A stretch of 64,000 nucleotides of DNA from Tribonema minus (lineage: Eukaryota > Sar > Xanthophyceae > Tribonematales > Tribonemataceae), in NCBI GenBank assembly GCA_017506865.1, contig JAFCMP010000127.1:124001-188000 (forward strand), read 5' to 3'. The notes under the pieces are model-generated. The model ran no database searches, was not told the origin of the DNA, and saw only the letters and a list, made by a program, of their open reading frames with translations. Both the position numbers and the translations under genes were made by a program. Of the stretch, positions 1-12,700 are shown one piece after another (the stretch's first letter is position 1; the number at the start of each line of letters is the position of its first letter).

Positions 1-735
1 GAGCACTGTGAATGACACGGACCGTGCTGACTTGCACAACGCCCGTGAAGCTGCAAAGACGTTGCAATTTCTTGAATTGAGAAATTGACCAGTCCCAAAG
101 ACTTATCCCATAGTGAGGTATCATGAGGCAGGACCAAACTTGAGTCATGAAAGCAAGTACAGCTGCATGCACGATGAAGACGTTGCTGTGGAGAACCACA
201 GTGAACTTCACCGCAAACAGCGCGCTGTGCTTCCAGACCAAACTTTGCATTGCCTTTTCAAAATTGTTTGTACCATCGCATATGAACTACACATACGCCT
301 GTCTGTTGCTCACACAACAGCACGCGCTGCGGCGCTTGACGACCTCGTTGCGTGCTTGCAGTATGAATATTCAGCTCTGACCCACTTTGCAAGTGCGTGG
401 CACGTGGTCTTGCCGACAACAGCCGGTACACCCGCATGCCGTCCCTTGATGCTAACGAAGATGACAGGCCGAGGCGCGGCAGCAGCGCGTGCAGCGGCGG
501 CCAGTGCGACGCCAATTTGCGCGTCCCAGCTGACATTGGGCAGACGGTGGCCCCGAGCCACCACCAGAGCACGGCTGTCCAGTCCGAGATGCCGCTCTTG
601 TGCGCAGCCTGTCAGATTGGCACAGCATGCGTGTAACTGTCAGCAGAGGCCTCGTACACAGTCCAATGCAAGCTGAGCAGTGCTGGCCTACGAAGGATAG
701 TGTGCCCACGATGCCCCAGGCAGCTGAGGTGCTGA
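1..735. repeat. Diverged direct repeat, copy 1 of the segment around exon E'
   Basis: Matches 3050-3790 over exon and flanking intron: for example TGAATGACACG near both left ends, CCCATAGTGAGGTATCATGA at 107-126 and 3158-3177, and CTGCGGCGCTTGACGACCTC near 329 and 3358. Because introns match as well as exons, this is duplication of a genomic block about 3.05 kb apart rather than convergent sequence. Confidence 0.8.
414..608 (-). CDS. E-type exon, second copy, with GC donor
   Basis: A 195-nt exon, phase 1 in and out, acceptor CTGACAG. It encodes SRALVVARGHRLPNVSWDAQ and an Ala-rich stretch parallel to exon 3653-3447. The donor is G/GCAAGA, where the paralogous exon has G/GTGAGG. The next exon must lie beyond the left edge of the window. 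Confidence 0.5.
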
Positions 736-3700
736 CTCTGCGCGCTGCCGTGATGCATCGAACTACCCCTGGCGTTCACTTTTCATTTTTAGGATGAATG
801 CATCTGCCGCGCTCCCGCATGGTACTCCGCTGCACTGTACACGCAAGTGATGGTTAAATTGCATGCATGCATTTAACCGCCCCCGGCGCATCCCCTTGCA
901 TACTGAAAGTGATGTGCTTCAAATTATCCAACACACCGCATAACTGTAGCCTGCAACAGCCTCCTAGCAGTCTTCCTGCCATACTTCGAAGTATATACAT
1001 ACATATATCATACTTTAAGAAGTATATGGTATGCCAGCGCACCTTGCGCACCGCCACTGTATGTAGGCATGCCCCACGGTATTGAACGCGATGCGAGCGA
1101 ATCTGGTGCTGCCGCGCGCAAAGAGATTGCATAACTCGCTTTCAGGTGCAACGTCGCTGCAGGGGCAGTCAAGAGTCAACCGCCAGGCCTTTTGGCCCTG
1201 GTCCATTTGCCACTGCAGCTCGTGCTTACCGTCCGTCAGGCGTGCGATGGAGTGCTGCCGCTGTTGCGGCCCCCCCAGCACGGCATGCACGACCAGGAAG
1301 GTGGCCGCCAGCAGCAGCGGCTGACCCACTGTAACCGCTCCGCCTTCGCAAGATACAGAGCGTGCACACAGGGGACGTCCAGTGAGAGTCTGCTGCATGG
1401 TAGTTTGACCATGGAGAGATTTTTTTTTTTTTACCTCATCAAGAGCTCGAAGGGCCCACAGACTAAGACACTGCCAATTATGGTGCATCGGTGGCAAGAA
1501 GCAAACATTCAGCTGCAGTGGTGGATCTCTGAATGGCATCCCTGCAATAGATGAATAAATGGCATCATAATGCAGGGCAAACATTTGGTCCACCAGAGAC
1601 CAGCAGTTACAACTGTCGGCAGTGGGTGATTTCCCCGGAGCGCCCTCAGCAGTATCTGACCGTCAGTGCTGGTGTGGTGCTATGTACTTCGAATTATCAT
1701 TTCACTTTGCAGTAGAAGCATGCATCTGTAGTGAGGCAGTTCTAGCGTCCTCCGTGTCTTTGTAAATGCAGTATGTGCCTGGCAAGGAAGGAAGTGGGTG
1801 TTTACTCACGGTTGTTAAAATTCAAATTGAAGTTGATGAGATACAGCGCACGTTTGCTGTCTCACCTGCAAACCCTGTGCCCACAGGTTGACCTGCCGCT
1901 GCGGTGACGTCCTCTGCAGCACCCGTTTGCGGAGACAAAACTGCACACACAAACAGTAAAGGGAATTGAGGTAAGCATCTGTCAACTACAATAAATCTTC
2001 ACGGGGATGTCCGCTGCGGAGCCCGAGTGCGGAGAGTCAACTGCGTGCACACGGCAATCAAATGTGTTTGAGGCAAACTGATGTTACTCAAAAACTTCAA
2101 CACTTGAACTTTGAACTCGAGGACATGGGCTTTGCTGCGTTGGCTGTTCAGACTTCAAGCATGCAGCTCCAAACTACATGGTCCTCCGTGTTTGTACAAT
2201 TGTTTGTACAGCTCGCAGGTGTGCTCGCATGCGAACGCAAAAGAATATGTTGCAAAGTGTTTACAATATATGAGTTGTAGCAAGCATACGTAGGCCTGCT
2301 TGCCAATGTGACGGTGCAGACCGCTCAATTTCCATCGTAACGGGCGCATCGGGCGCAGCCCTGCACCGGTGCTGGCATGGAGAGCTTGCAAGCCGCAACA
2401 TTGCTGTGCACAGAACATAATCCAGGCACACGCAAGCACATAGACAAGCAAAACATTGTGACTTGCCAAATTAAAATCAACTTGAACTTCAGCGGCTCAC
2501 AGGCACACGCCGGCCGAGCGCGTCGCTGCCGGCCTCGCATGCGTTTCAGGGTGCAGCGCGCATGTCATGCATGCGCACTGAGGTCAACACACACATGGAG
2601 AGCTCAAAGCTGCTGCTACGGAATATTGAAGTTGAAGTGATGCAGCGCTCATCTGCTTCGAGGTGACTCACCAACGAGCACGCTGCTGCGGGCGGCGGCG
2701 GCGTCCACGTCGTGCAGTCCCAGTGCCCTGCGCATGTCTTCCTCAACCCAGCGCCGCACTCCCCGGACTGCAGCAAGCAGCAGAAGCCGATACGTGTGTG
2801 TGTCAGAAGAAGCATGCACAGTACCACCAAAGCACTGCAGTGCAGAGAGACGCAGCATAGACGGGCGGCAACAGCTTGAAGTTGTCAAAGGTGCAGGACT
2901 GGAAGTGTGCACTGATCAATGCTGGTCATTTGCACCATTTTGCATTCAGCGATTAGCAGAGAAGCGCTGCGAGCTCAAGTGCTGCTGCATGGGAGGCATG
3001 CATACGGCACTGGCTGCATGTTCATGTTCCCAGCCGAAGAGCAGCAGAAGAGCCACGTGAATGACACGCACTATGATGACACGCATGCTGTCTGTGAAGC
3101 TGCAAGGCATTGCAGTTACTTGAAGTGAGGAGTAAATCACTCTCAGCGACTCATCCCATAGTGAGGTATCATGAGGCAGGACCATGCTTGCGCCATGAAG
3201 GCAAGTACAGCTGCACCCACAATAAGGATGTTTGCTGTGGAGACGCACAGTGAGCTTCACTGCAATCAGCGTGCTTCAAGAACATACTTTACATTGCCTG
3301 TGACTGTGTGTACCATCGTACTTGAAGTACACATATGCATGTCTGTTGAGCATGTGCTGCGGCGCTTGACGACCTCGGTGGGTGCCTGCAATATGAATAT
3401 CAAGCTCTGACCCCAGACTATGCAAAAGCCTCGCACATGGCCTCACCGACGACAGCCGGTGCGCCTGCGTGACCTCCCCTCATGTCGAGGATTGCGCGGA
3501 CAATCGCCTGAGGCGCGGCAGCAGCGTGTGCAGCGGCGGCCAGTATACCACCAATCTGGACGTCCCAGCTGACGGTGATGGTGGGGGTTGGGTAGCCCCA
3601 AGGCACCACCAGAGCGCTACTATCCGGTACGGAATGAACCTCCCGAGCGCCGCCTATCAGGTCAGCAGAGCATGAGCGCAAGAGTGAGTGGAGGACACGT

Positions 3701-6700
3701 ATACTGCAGTTGAGCGGTGCTGGCGCACGAATGATGTCGTGCCACACCACATACCACAGGCAGCCAAGGTGCCGACTCTGCGCGATCCCGCGTCGCGTGC
3801 CCCTGGCATTCACTTTTTGTGTGTGCGTATGCGACGAATGCATCATGTTGAGCACATTGACAAATGATGTGCTAGCCTCTAGCCTTAGAGCACATTGTTA
3901 CATGCAGCCTCCACAGCGCGAATGCCGCATATCATGCGAGGACTCAAACCGGCGCCATGTCAATACATGCAAGCATGTCAGAGCTCTCATCGTATCCCAG
4001 GAGCTCAACAGCACGCTGCTGCTGCTGGCGCTGCTGCTGCTGCTGCTGCTGCTGAGCCTGCTGCTTCTGTAGCACCACTGGCGGTAGCTGGCGCCGCTGC
4101 TGCGGCTCGCACTGCCGCACCGGCGCCAGTACTCTCCGCTCCTGCGCCGCGGGACTCGCACCTGCAAGCGCGGCGTGAGCGCGGCTGCACTTGACGCCCC
4201 GGAGGCACGGCAGCCCCTGCGACCAAGCATCTGTGCAGACCGAGCAGACATGCTGCAGCTGTCCTGATGCCGTCCGCGCATGCCACGCAGCGCCGGGCGG
4301 TGAAGTTTTGGGCGCTCCCCTGCTGCCGTCGGAGTGGGCGCCGTCGCTGTCGCCGGTCGCGGTGCGTACGCGGCTAGAGCCGACGCCATCGAGCGCCTGC
4401 CTCTGCTTCGGAGGCAGCGCAGTGGTGATGCGGGGGTTGTGCCCGTCTTCCACGCCGCCGCTGCTGCTGCTGCCGCTGCTGCTGCTGCCGCTGTTGCCGC
4501 CACTGCTGCCGCCGCTGCTGCTGCTGCTGTCGCCGCTGCTGCCGCTGCTGCCGCCGCTGCTGCTGTTGCTGCGGCGGCGGCTGAGCTCGGCGCCCAGCGC
4601 AGGCGCGCGAGCCGCTGCACCGCATGATGATCGCTGCTGCTGCAAATGCCCCTTCTGTTTGCTGACCGCCAGAGGGGTTTGCTGCTGAGGCGGAGGCTGC
4701 TGCTGCGGCTGCTGCTGCTGCTTGCGCGGGCTCAGCTTTACTGTCTGCGCAGCCTGCGCTGTCGTGCTGTGCTCAGCAGCAGGCTCGGTCTTCCCCAGCA
4801 TGCGCAGCAACAGCTCACTTTGCCAATTCCTCGCCGGCCTGATGACGATTGAGCCGGGCTGCAGCGGCGCGGGAGCCGCTGACGCTGTCAGGTCTGCTGC
4901 TGCCGGCGCCGCCGCTGCCGCTGATGCCGCCGCCGCCGCCGCCGCCGCTGCTGTCTCTGCCGCGACCGCCGCTGCTGAGCTTTCGGATTTATTTTGCTGC
5001 GGCTGCGGCGGCAGTGGAGGCGGCGGCGGCAACAACAGCCGTTGCTGGTTTGCCTGAGCGTGCTCGGACGGAACTGCCCGGCTCGCGGCCTCTTCGCCTG
5101 CATCCGCTGCAGCGTCACGAGAGGCGGGGCATCATTACATTGATGAGTGGTGTAAGTAGTGGCTGCGCAGAGGGGCATGGCGATGCGCGAGCAGCACTTC
5201 TTGAAGTTGAAGCTGAGCCACCAGTTGCTAACTTGCGCGATAGGCAGGTGGTGCGTGCATTGCCCGGAAGCACTTGTGAAACCCCATAGCTGGTGCGTGT
5301 GTGGGGTGAGTGTCTCGTCAGCACAACGTCACGCGCAGACCTACTCCATGCCAAGCCTTCAAAACCTCCGTTAGTGCTCAACGCCAGGTTTTCACATGCT
5401 ACGCAGGCATGCACACGGCACATGAACACAGTGCGCGACCCTTCTGCACACGAGTACAATAGCAATGTTGATGGTACAGCGCAGCGCTCAGGCAATTTGG
5501 CTCACCAGTCAGCACGTTGCTGCGGCGCCTGTTGCTGCCACCCACCGCGACCATCAGCCTGTGCACTTGGAGCTCCATGAACAGAATCACGCCCCCAACT
5601 GTGCAGCAGCAGACGTGCACGGTGAGGGTCAGCAAGATGGCGAAGTTCAAGCTACATGACCGTGGTGCTTAACGCCGCATGGCACCAAGTGCACGAGCCC
5701 CGCCTGCAAAGACATACTGGCAGAGCTGACGGCACCGCCGCATATGATACTGCTCCAATCACAGTCATTAGCCTTGCAGTGTGCTCCCATAGTATGCTTA
5801 TGTGCTAGTATTTGAAAATTACTGCTGCTGAAGTGCAGTACATTCACGAATGTTTGATGAAGATGACTACTTCAAGTACGTGCACTACGCACGGATTCGA
5901 CCACCAACAAGTTGGAGTAAAGATCCAAGTACACTTGCGAGAACAAGGTGCAGTGTCCAATGATCGTCATGCAGCCGCAACGCAACAGCTTTGATGAAGA
6001 GAGGGCAGCGCACACGCTGGCAATTACCACATGCACCACACTCGTACATCCCTCCGCGGCGTGCGTGCCAACAGGGATCAACTCTGCTCCTCAAGGTGAC
6101 ACATCAAGTGATGTGAATAAAGTGCAGTGCTCAGCCAAGGTGACTCACCGTCAAGCGCGATAAGGGAGCCTCTGTTGATTCTACGCGCCACGAGCGCCGC
6201 CCAGCGCATGATGCCATCTTCCACGAGTAGACACATGTGCAGCAGCAGCAGAGCGCGCATGAGGGTTAATTAAGCCCAAAGTGGAAGCATGTATCGTCGC
6301 CGTATCGAATGGCGTCTTCGCACAGCACCGTAAGTTGAAGTGCCTCTTTGTTCAAGTTGATGTAGTCAGTGCACTCGCGGTGATGGCTCTAGTAGCACCT
6401 CATACTGGACTGGGGCTACCACGCCTCGGCGCCGTCTCTAGAAACTTCAACAGCATCCAACCGCGCCACCCCAACATCACCAGAGCATCTGTAACACAGT
6501 CCAGACTCACCCTCTAACTCCAGCCGCTCCACTCTCGCACGGCCGCTGCCCTTGAGCTCCAATGACAGGACGCGACCCCACCCGGCACCACCAGCAAGAG
6601 ACTCCAACACGCGCTCGAAGCCGGCCCCGCACGCCTGGCTGCGCGCGCGCGAGCCGCTGAACGGCGCGAGCAATGCTGCGCCGCCGTCTTTCGCAGTGCC

Positions 6701-9700
6701 GCCTGCCGCGTTTGAAGCGGCTCTGAGTCTCAGCATCTGCGCAGGACGGTGCGCAGCGATTCACGACGGGCAGCAGGAGCAGATGATGAACACGTGCTCG
6801 TATACGGTATGTCATACGTTGTGCGACATGTACCTGCGAAGCCTTTCGTCATGGCGCTGCCTGCGCAGACAACTTCGTTGCCCCATGAAGAAGGTAAAGT
6901 AGAAACAAGAACTTCAAGTTTATCAGGGACAGCTAGGATTTTGCTTTGCATGATCAAGATCGGCATGGAAGGCCGAAGCTCGCAATGTTCTCTGCTCTTG
7001 CTGTTCTCTGTTTCCTCGAAACTGTGCGCACTACTTCGAAGTATAACATTTATTTTCTTTTTTTAATGGGTTATGGTGTAATGGTGTAATATGAGCTGGT
7101 TTGCAAATGTTATGTATACTTCTATTTATAATATATTATGGCATGTCCGATGATGAGTGACCATATCTCTGGTCTTCTTTTGTTTCAAAAGAGAACAATG
7201 CTGCAAAACTGCACATTGTCGGACATCAGAAAGCTGACAATAAATTCACTACCTCCAGTTTTGAGAACAAATGATGAAGATTGAGATTATTTACATGTGA
7301 GAGAAATGGTCTACTTCTAAAATCTATCTATGAAATGGGTGTGTCTGCATTTTTACAATGAGCAAGACGTCACTGTGGCACTACTTCTAAAATCTATCTA
7401 TGAAATGGGTGTGTCTGCATTTTTACAATGAGCAAGACGTCACTGTGGCACGAGAGCCTGCAAAAAATGCTGGACATATATCAGCATGTGTAGCAGGGTG
7501 TTGCAGCTTTCACATACTCACCCTCGGCAACCGCCAGTTCTTCAACCGCAGGCGCTTGCCCCGCGGCAACACCAGCGCACACAGCACGAGCACCATGACC
7601 ACCAGGATGGGGGCTGCAACTCGCAGATCCATGCCTCCGATCTGAAGAGCATGCAAAACAGCGATAGCAGGAGGGTTAAAGACTTTCATGCATGACAAGC
7701 AGCTTCAGGCGTGTGCTGTTGTGCTGCGGTGGCACTTCATCAGAGTGTGCTACCACGAGCTGCACAGCAAGAGTGCAGATGGGTACTGCAGGAAATACTT
7801 GCATGGCGCGTCAATTATGGCGTGATATAAGCAACGCCGTAGTGGCAGAAGCAGTTGCATACGCCAACAGACCGCCATCGAGGCGGTCCAGCCTGAAAAC
7901 CGCAATGGCTCATAGCTTTGAATTCAGTGCATGGTTTTTGACACGCCGCAGTGATGGCTACGGGTTCACGCTAGTGCATGGAGGGGGGGAAGGGGAGGGG
8001 GGGCGGGGGGGGCGTGCCTGGTGCTGCAGCGCGCAGAGGCACGCCGTGCCAATGCAGCAGCGCGCACAGGTAGGGCCCCACTGCAAGTCGCTGCAGCGCT
8101 AATATTCCCCTGTGACTAGCGGTTGACGCTCACCCTAGCAATGCGCCAATGCAATCATTTTGTCCCATGCCTGGAAGTCGCCCTTTACCTCCTCACTTCC
8201 GCTGTGCTCACCTCATCGAGTACCTCAAAATCATCCCTGACACTATACTCGTAGTGTGCTTGTTGACGCGCTAACCTTAGCCCTGACCCTAACCCTAACT
8301 TAAACCCTGACCCTAACCCTAATCCTCTCACCTTCAGCAGCGCTCCACCCAGTGTTGACTGTCGCCGACTGCTGACGCCTCCGGCAGCGCCGCCAGCGAT
8401 GCCCTGCAGCTCGCCCGCCGCGCTGCGCACAACCACATCAACGGCGTACCTGGCTGGCGCCGCTCCCGCCGCCGCTGCATCGGCAGCAGCGCTCGGCATC
8501 CCCGGCGCTGTGGTGGGACTGCTGCTGCGCGTGGCGGCGCCATCCGTGAGCTGCGCGATGGCCTGCTCAAGCTCGTCCACAGCGACGTCCTCCGAGCGTT
8601 GCCGCGCATGGCTCAACAGCAGTGCCTCCTCTGCCGCCGCCGCTGTGGCAGCAGCTGCAGCAGCGCTCAGCGGCTCGGTTGAGGCGGAGATGGAGTCGTG
8701 CAGCAGCTCGTCCGTCGCGCCGCGCGAAGCAGCGCCAGATGCCGCGGCATGCGCAGTCGCAGCCATATTCGTCGCCTCCCCGACCGCGCTGCTCGGCGCT
8801 ATGCCTGCCGCCGCGTCTGACCCGCCACTGTGCGGCTGAACGTCGTGATCGGCAGCAGTTGCGGCGGCAGTTACACCCCCGCCCCCCTGCGCATCGTCGC
8901 TCGCACCGGGGCCTGCCTCCCCCTGCCCTGCATCCGCTACATGCTCAACCCCCTCCTGCGCCGCCAGGTCTACTGCCTGAGAGCGCTGAGTGCTAGGGGC
9001 GTTGGCAACAGTGCTCAGTCGACAGGGCGTGCCAACGCCGGCATCCGCGGGTTGAAGGCTGTCTGTTTTACGCCTGAGCGCAGCGCCTTCGGGGTCCGCT
9101 GATGATGATGTGTTGGCGGCGACGCTGGCAGCAGTGGCGGCAGCGACGGTCGTGTCGGCGGCAGCGCCGTCAGTTGTGGCGGCTGTGGCGGCGGCGATGT
9201 CCTCCAAGCGCTTCGCCGCATGGCTGAGCACTGCCTCGTCCGCCGCTGTCGTGGCATCAGCAGCAGCGCTCAGGTTGCCGGGCGCGGCGACGGCGGAGGC
9301 AGCCTGCAGCTCATCCACCGCTGGAACGCGCAGTACGGCCTCAGACGCCGCCGCGCGCGCGGCCGCAGCCTTCTCAGCGGCCCGCTTTGCGCCCTGTTCA
9401 TTCAGCAGAAAACGTGGCAAGCATGAGCAGATTGGGTGAGCTACTGAGCACTGGCGGCGGCATCTGTGGAGGGGCGCAGGAGAGCCACTGCAGACACTCG
9501 TCAGCTGACATCTACGTAAGTATGTAGCTGCCACTAAGTGCCTGTTGAGAATAAGATCCTAGTTGCATCCATGCCACCCAGGGCATACCTCCATGAAGCG
9601 CGTGAACGGAGGTTCAATATTACGCTCTCTGATATCAAGTGGGCAGTGAGGGCGCGCATGTTCCATACAGGAAGGCAGTGTGAGGTTAGACCGCTGCTGA

Positions 9701-12700
9701 AGAAGACATATGCTTCTCAACCGCCCGCGTTCACCATCGATGGGGTGTGAGTGCGACATGTAGACCGTCCATGGCGTGGCCACTCAGCTCCATGCTGTCA
9801 TATGCACACCGTCATCAGACGTGCAGATGACAAATATTCAAGTCGTGTCATCAAAGTTGCCTCACACTCGCTGATCAAACGCGCAGTTGTCGGATTATAT
9901 GATACTTCGAAGTACTTTCAAGTCTCTTCAAGGCTCAACTAGAAGCAGCCACCTGCTTATCACTATTTAAAATAATGACGCAGTGCTCACATGGCAATTA
10001 CAAGAATGGGTGTACGTCCGTTGTGACATTTGGAGGAAGGCCTGTTGATCTCCAGAAATGTTCGTTGTTTTAGCTTTCTGAATGCTTTCAAAAACTTTTT
10101 TTCTTTTCTTTTCAAGAGAGTTTCCTGGTCATGTTAAACTTTATTTCAAGTATATCGTGATTATTCCAAAAATTTGAATTATTAGTCATACTTTATCATA
10201 TCAACAGACCCATTTTTAATTATCCAGGTACTAGCTGTTGGACGCAAACAAACCCATTTTTGCTTATCTATTGGAACCACGAAAGACAAATTCTCCAAGC
10301 GAAGCACATCAAAAGGGCAGCTGAAATCTTCTCCAGACTGCTGCGTGAGCTCACCTCTGCGCGGGCGGCATCGATGCAAACCTCGACGCGCGCGATGACG
10401 TTGTCGAAAGCGTCCACCCGTACGCGCGCCGCCGCGGCGGCTCTCAGTGACGTGAGCCCTGTGCGTGGCACAAGCAATGCATCACCGCAGTCAGATCAGT
10501 GCTGCAGATCAGTGCTGACTCGGATGCTGTGTCCGATGAGCACCATCCCGCAGTGTACCTGCAAGAATTGAGAACCCTAAAGTCTTCTTGCGAGGCTGGT
10601 ACACAGGGATTTGTAGGCCGTGAACAGTGCACACGTCCACTTGGGCGATATATGCTGCGTTGCTCTGATGAGAGGCGCCAGCTGCAAGCAGTGTGGTGTG
10701 ATGCCGGCGCACAACTCATGCAGCACTTGCTGAGCAATGCAGCACATACACACTCTAAACTAGCAGGCCATGTAAATGCGCTATTGCTCGCCGCACGTAA
10801 ACACTCTCCGTACTGTCATTGGCGGAGCCCTGGCAGCCCCCCCCCCCCCCTCCCCCCTTTCAGAGCGCATCAAGGCAGCACCAGTGAACAGATGGTGCAC
10901 CTCTCTCGGCAGCCTTGTCACCGCATGCTCACCACCGGTGATCAGCAACGCCGCAGCACAACCGCTTTGTCAGCTGCGACGCACGGGATACCAAGCAGCG
11001 GGCGCTGCTCCCCCACTTGTCCTGCCACAACTCACCACCGCATCTGACATCAGCATCAACATCTACCGCCGCCGCCTGCGCCGCCGACAGCGCCAGCGTG
11101 ACGGCAGGGTCGCTGCTGACACCGCTGAGCACTGCCATGGCCACTGCGGCCCTGTGCCAGTCAGCAGCGGCGGCCAGGGCGGCGGTGGCAGCGCTCCGCT
11201 GGCGGGCCACGCGTGCCGCAAAGGCCTTTGTCGCGCCCTGTATTTTTAGCACACGAGATGAGCATGCGTGTGCGTATCAGATGCGAGGAGTGGTGAGCAC
11301 TATTGGCAGCAGTGTAGAGGTGATGCGGGAGAGCTGTAGCGGATGCACTTTCCTGTGCCCGTGCAGCTGCGATCGCTCGCAATGCGGAGCTCACTGGATA
11401 TGAGGATTGGAGTGCGTACGTATGCCTACGCACCACATTCACAAAGCGCACAACTGCTCAAGGTGATAGCGTGAAGTTGATGGAATTCAGGCGATGAATG
11501 ACACAATTAGTGGGCCATTTTCTGCGTGACGGCATTGGCGCGTTGCGCCTAAGTGGCAGCACTGGCTATGCAGGACTTAACCCTAAAACAGGCCAGTGAG
11601 GGCCTTGGTAGGTGTGCACGCCAAGCAAGATTCCCGCTATGGCAGCAGCCGCAGTAGTGTATACACTCACAGATGTGTGTCCTCTCACAAATGTGTGTAC
11701 CATGATGGTGATGCAGTGCTCAGCACGCAGCTCTCCGCTATGCAGACCCGCTGTATCCAAGCTGGCACACAGGCAGAGTGTGAAGCGGAGCGAGCCAATG
11801 GTTCAAGAGCACTTCAACAGGACAGTGACAGCCCCCAAGTGGCATGAGCACTGCGTGTGCTCACCTCTGCGTGTGCGGCGGAGATGCGTTGCTCAATCCC
11901 CATGGTGATGTCGTCAAAGGTGCCGATCAGCGCGCGCGCCGCCGCGGCAGCTGTAAGCGATGTCGGCCCTGCACATAGCGGAAGAAATGCGCCCAATGCA
12001 AATCAGTGGTGACCCTACAGGCTCCTGTCAAAAGCAGCCGTTGAGCAGAACTCTGCAAGAGCCGAGCCCCTAAGTGACCTTGTGGGCAGTGTGCTGATGA
12101 CGGAGGTCTCCATGCAGGGTCTACCTACTCTACAAAAAGCTCACAGTTGACCTCACATTGACACTGATGAGATGATCATTTTGAGGAACTCTTTTATTGT
12201 TTGCATGCCGTGCTGCGACGGGGACAGCTGGCCTCATCGGGTGCCTCTCATGGGATGCGGCACCCAAGAGCGATGTGATGCAATATGATGCCAGTGGTCA
12301 ACTCATGCAGCACTCGTACACCACACATTGACCCACATGCAGCAGGAACGTGGGGCTAACTTCAAGTTGCGCCCATCCCAACGCGCGTGATGGGCAAAGC
12401 CGTGGCGGCTCTCGCACCCCTCGGGCGCATGACATGGCAGCACACCTTGATGGACATACACATCTCACTTGTTGCCCATTGCAGCACGACCCTGATGCGA
12501 GCCTAGTAGAATGTCGTGAGCACTGCTTTAGTCGCTGCCAGCTACAACACACGCGGCACTGACGAGCACGCGATGCGCACGCGCGTTCCACCGCAGACTT
12601 ACCTTCGCATCTGACAGCTGCCTCAGCGGCCTCCGCCGCCGCCTGCGCCGCCATCAGCACGGACGCAACGGCAGCATCGTCGCTGAGGCCGCCGAGCACT

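Noticed and set aside
3447..3653. Possible pseudouridine-phosphate glycosidase-like sequence in the E exons (ALVV..G...P, then GAPAVVG)
   Set aside because: Only a loose spacing of small residues matches; catalytic residues and the rest of the fold are absent.
4016..4625. Long plus-strand open frames of polyLeu/polyAla across the CTG/GCT repeats
   Set aside because: They are the complement of CAG/AGC repeats in the minus-strand ORF and have no non-repeat protein-like sequence.
8399..9439. Plus-strand Ala/Ser-rich open frames of 109-146 codons
   Set aside because: Shadows of the 354-codon minus-strand exon A4, whose ends match splice consensus and the A-exon family.
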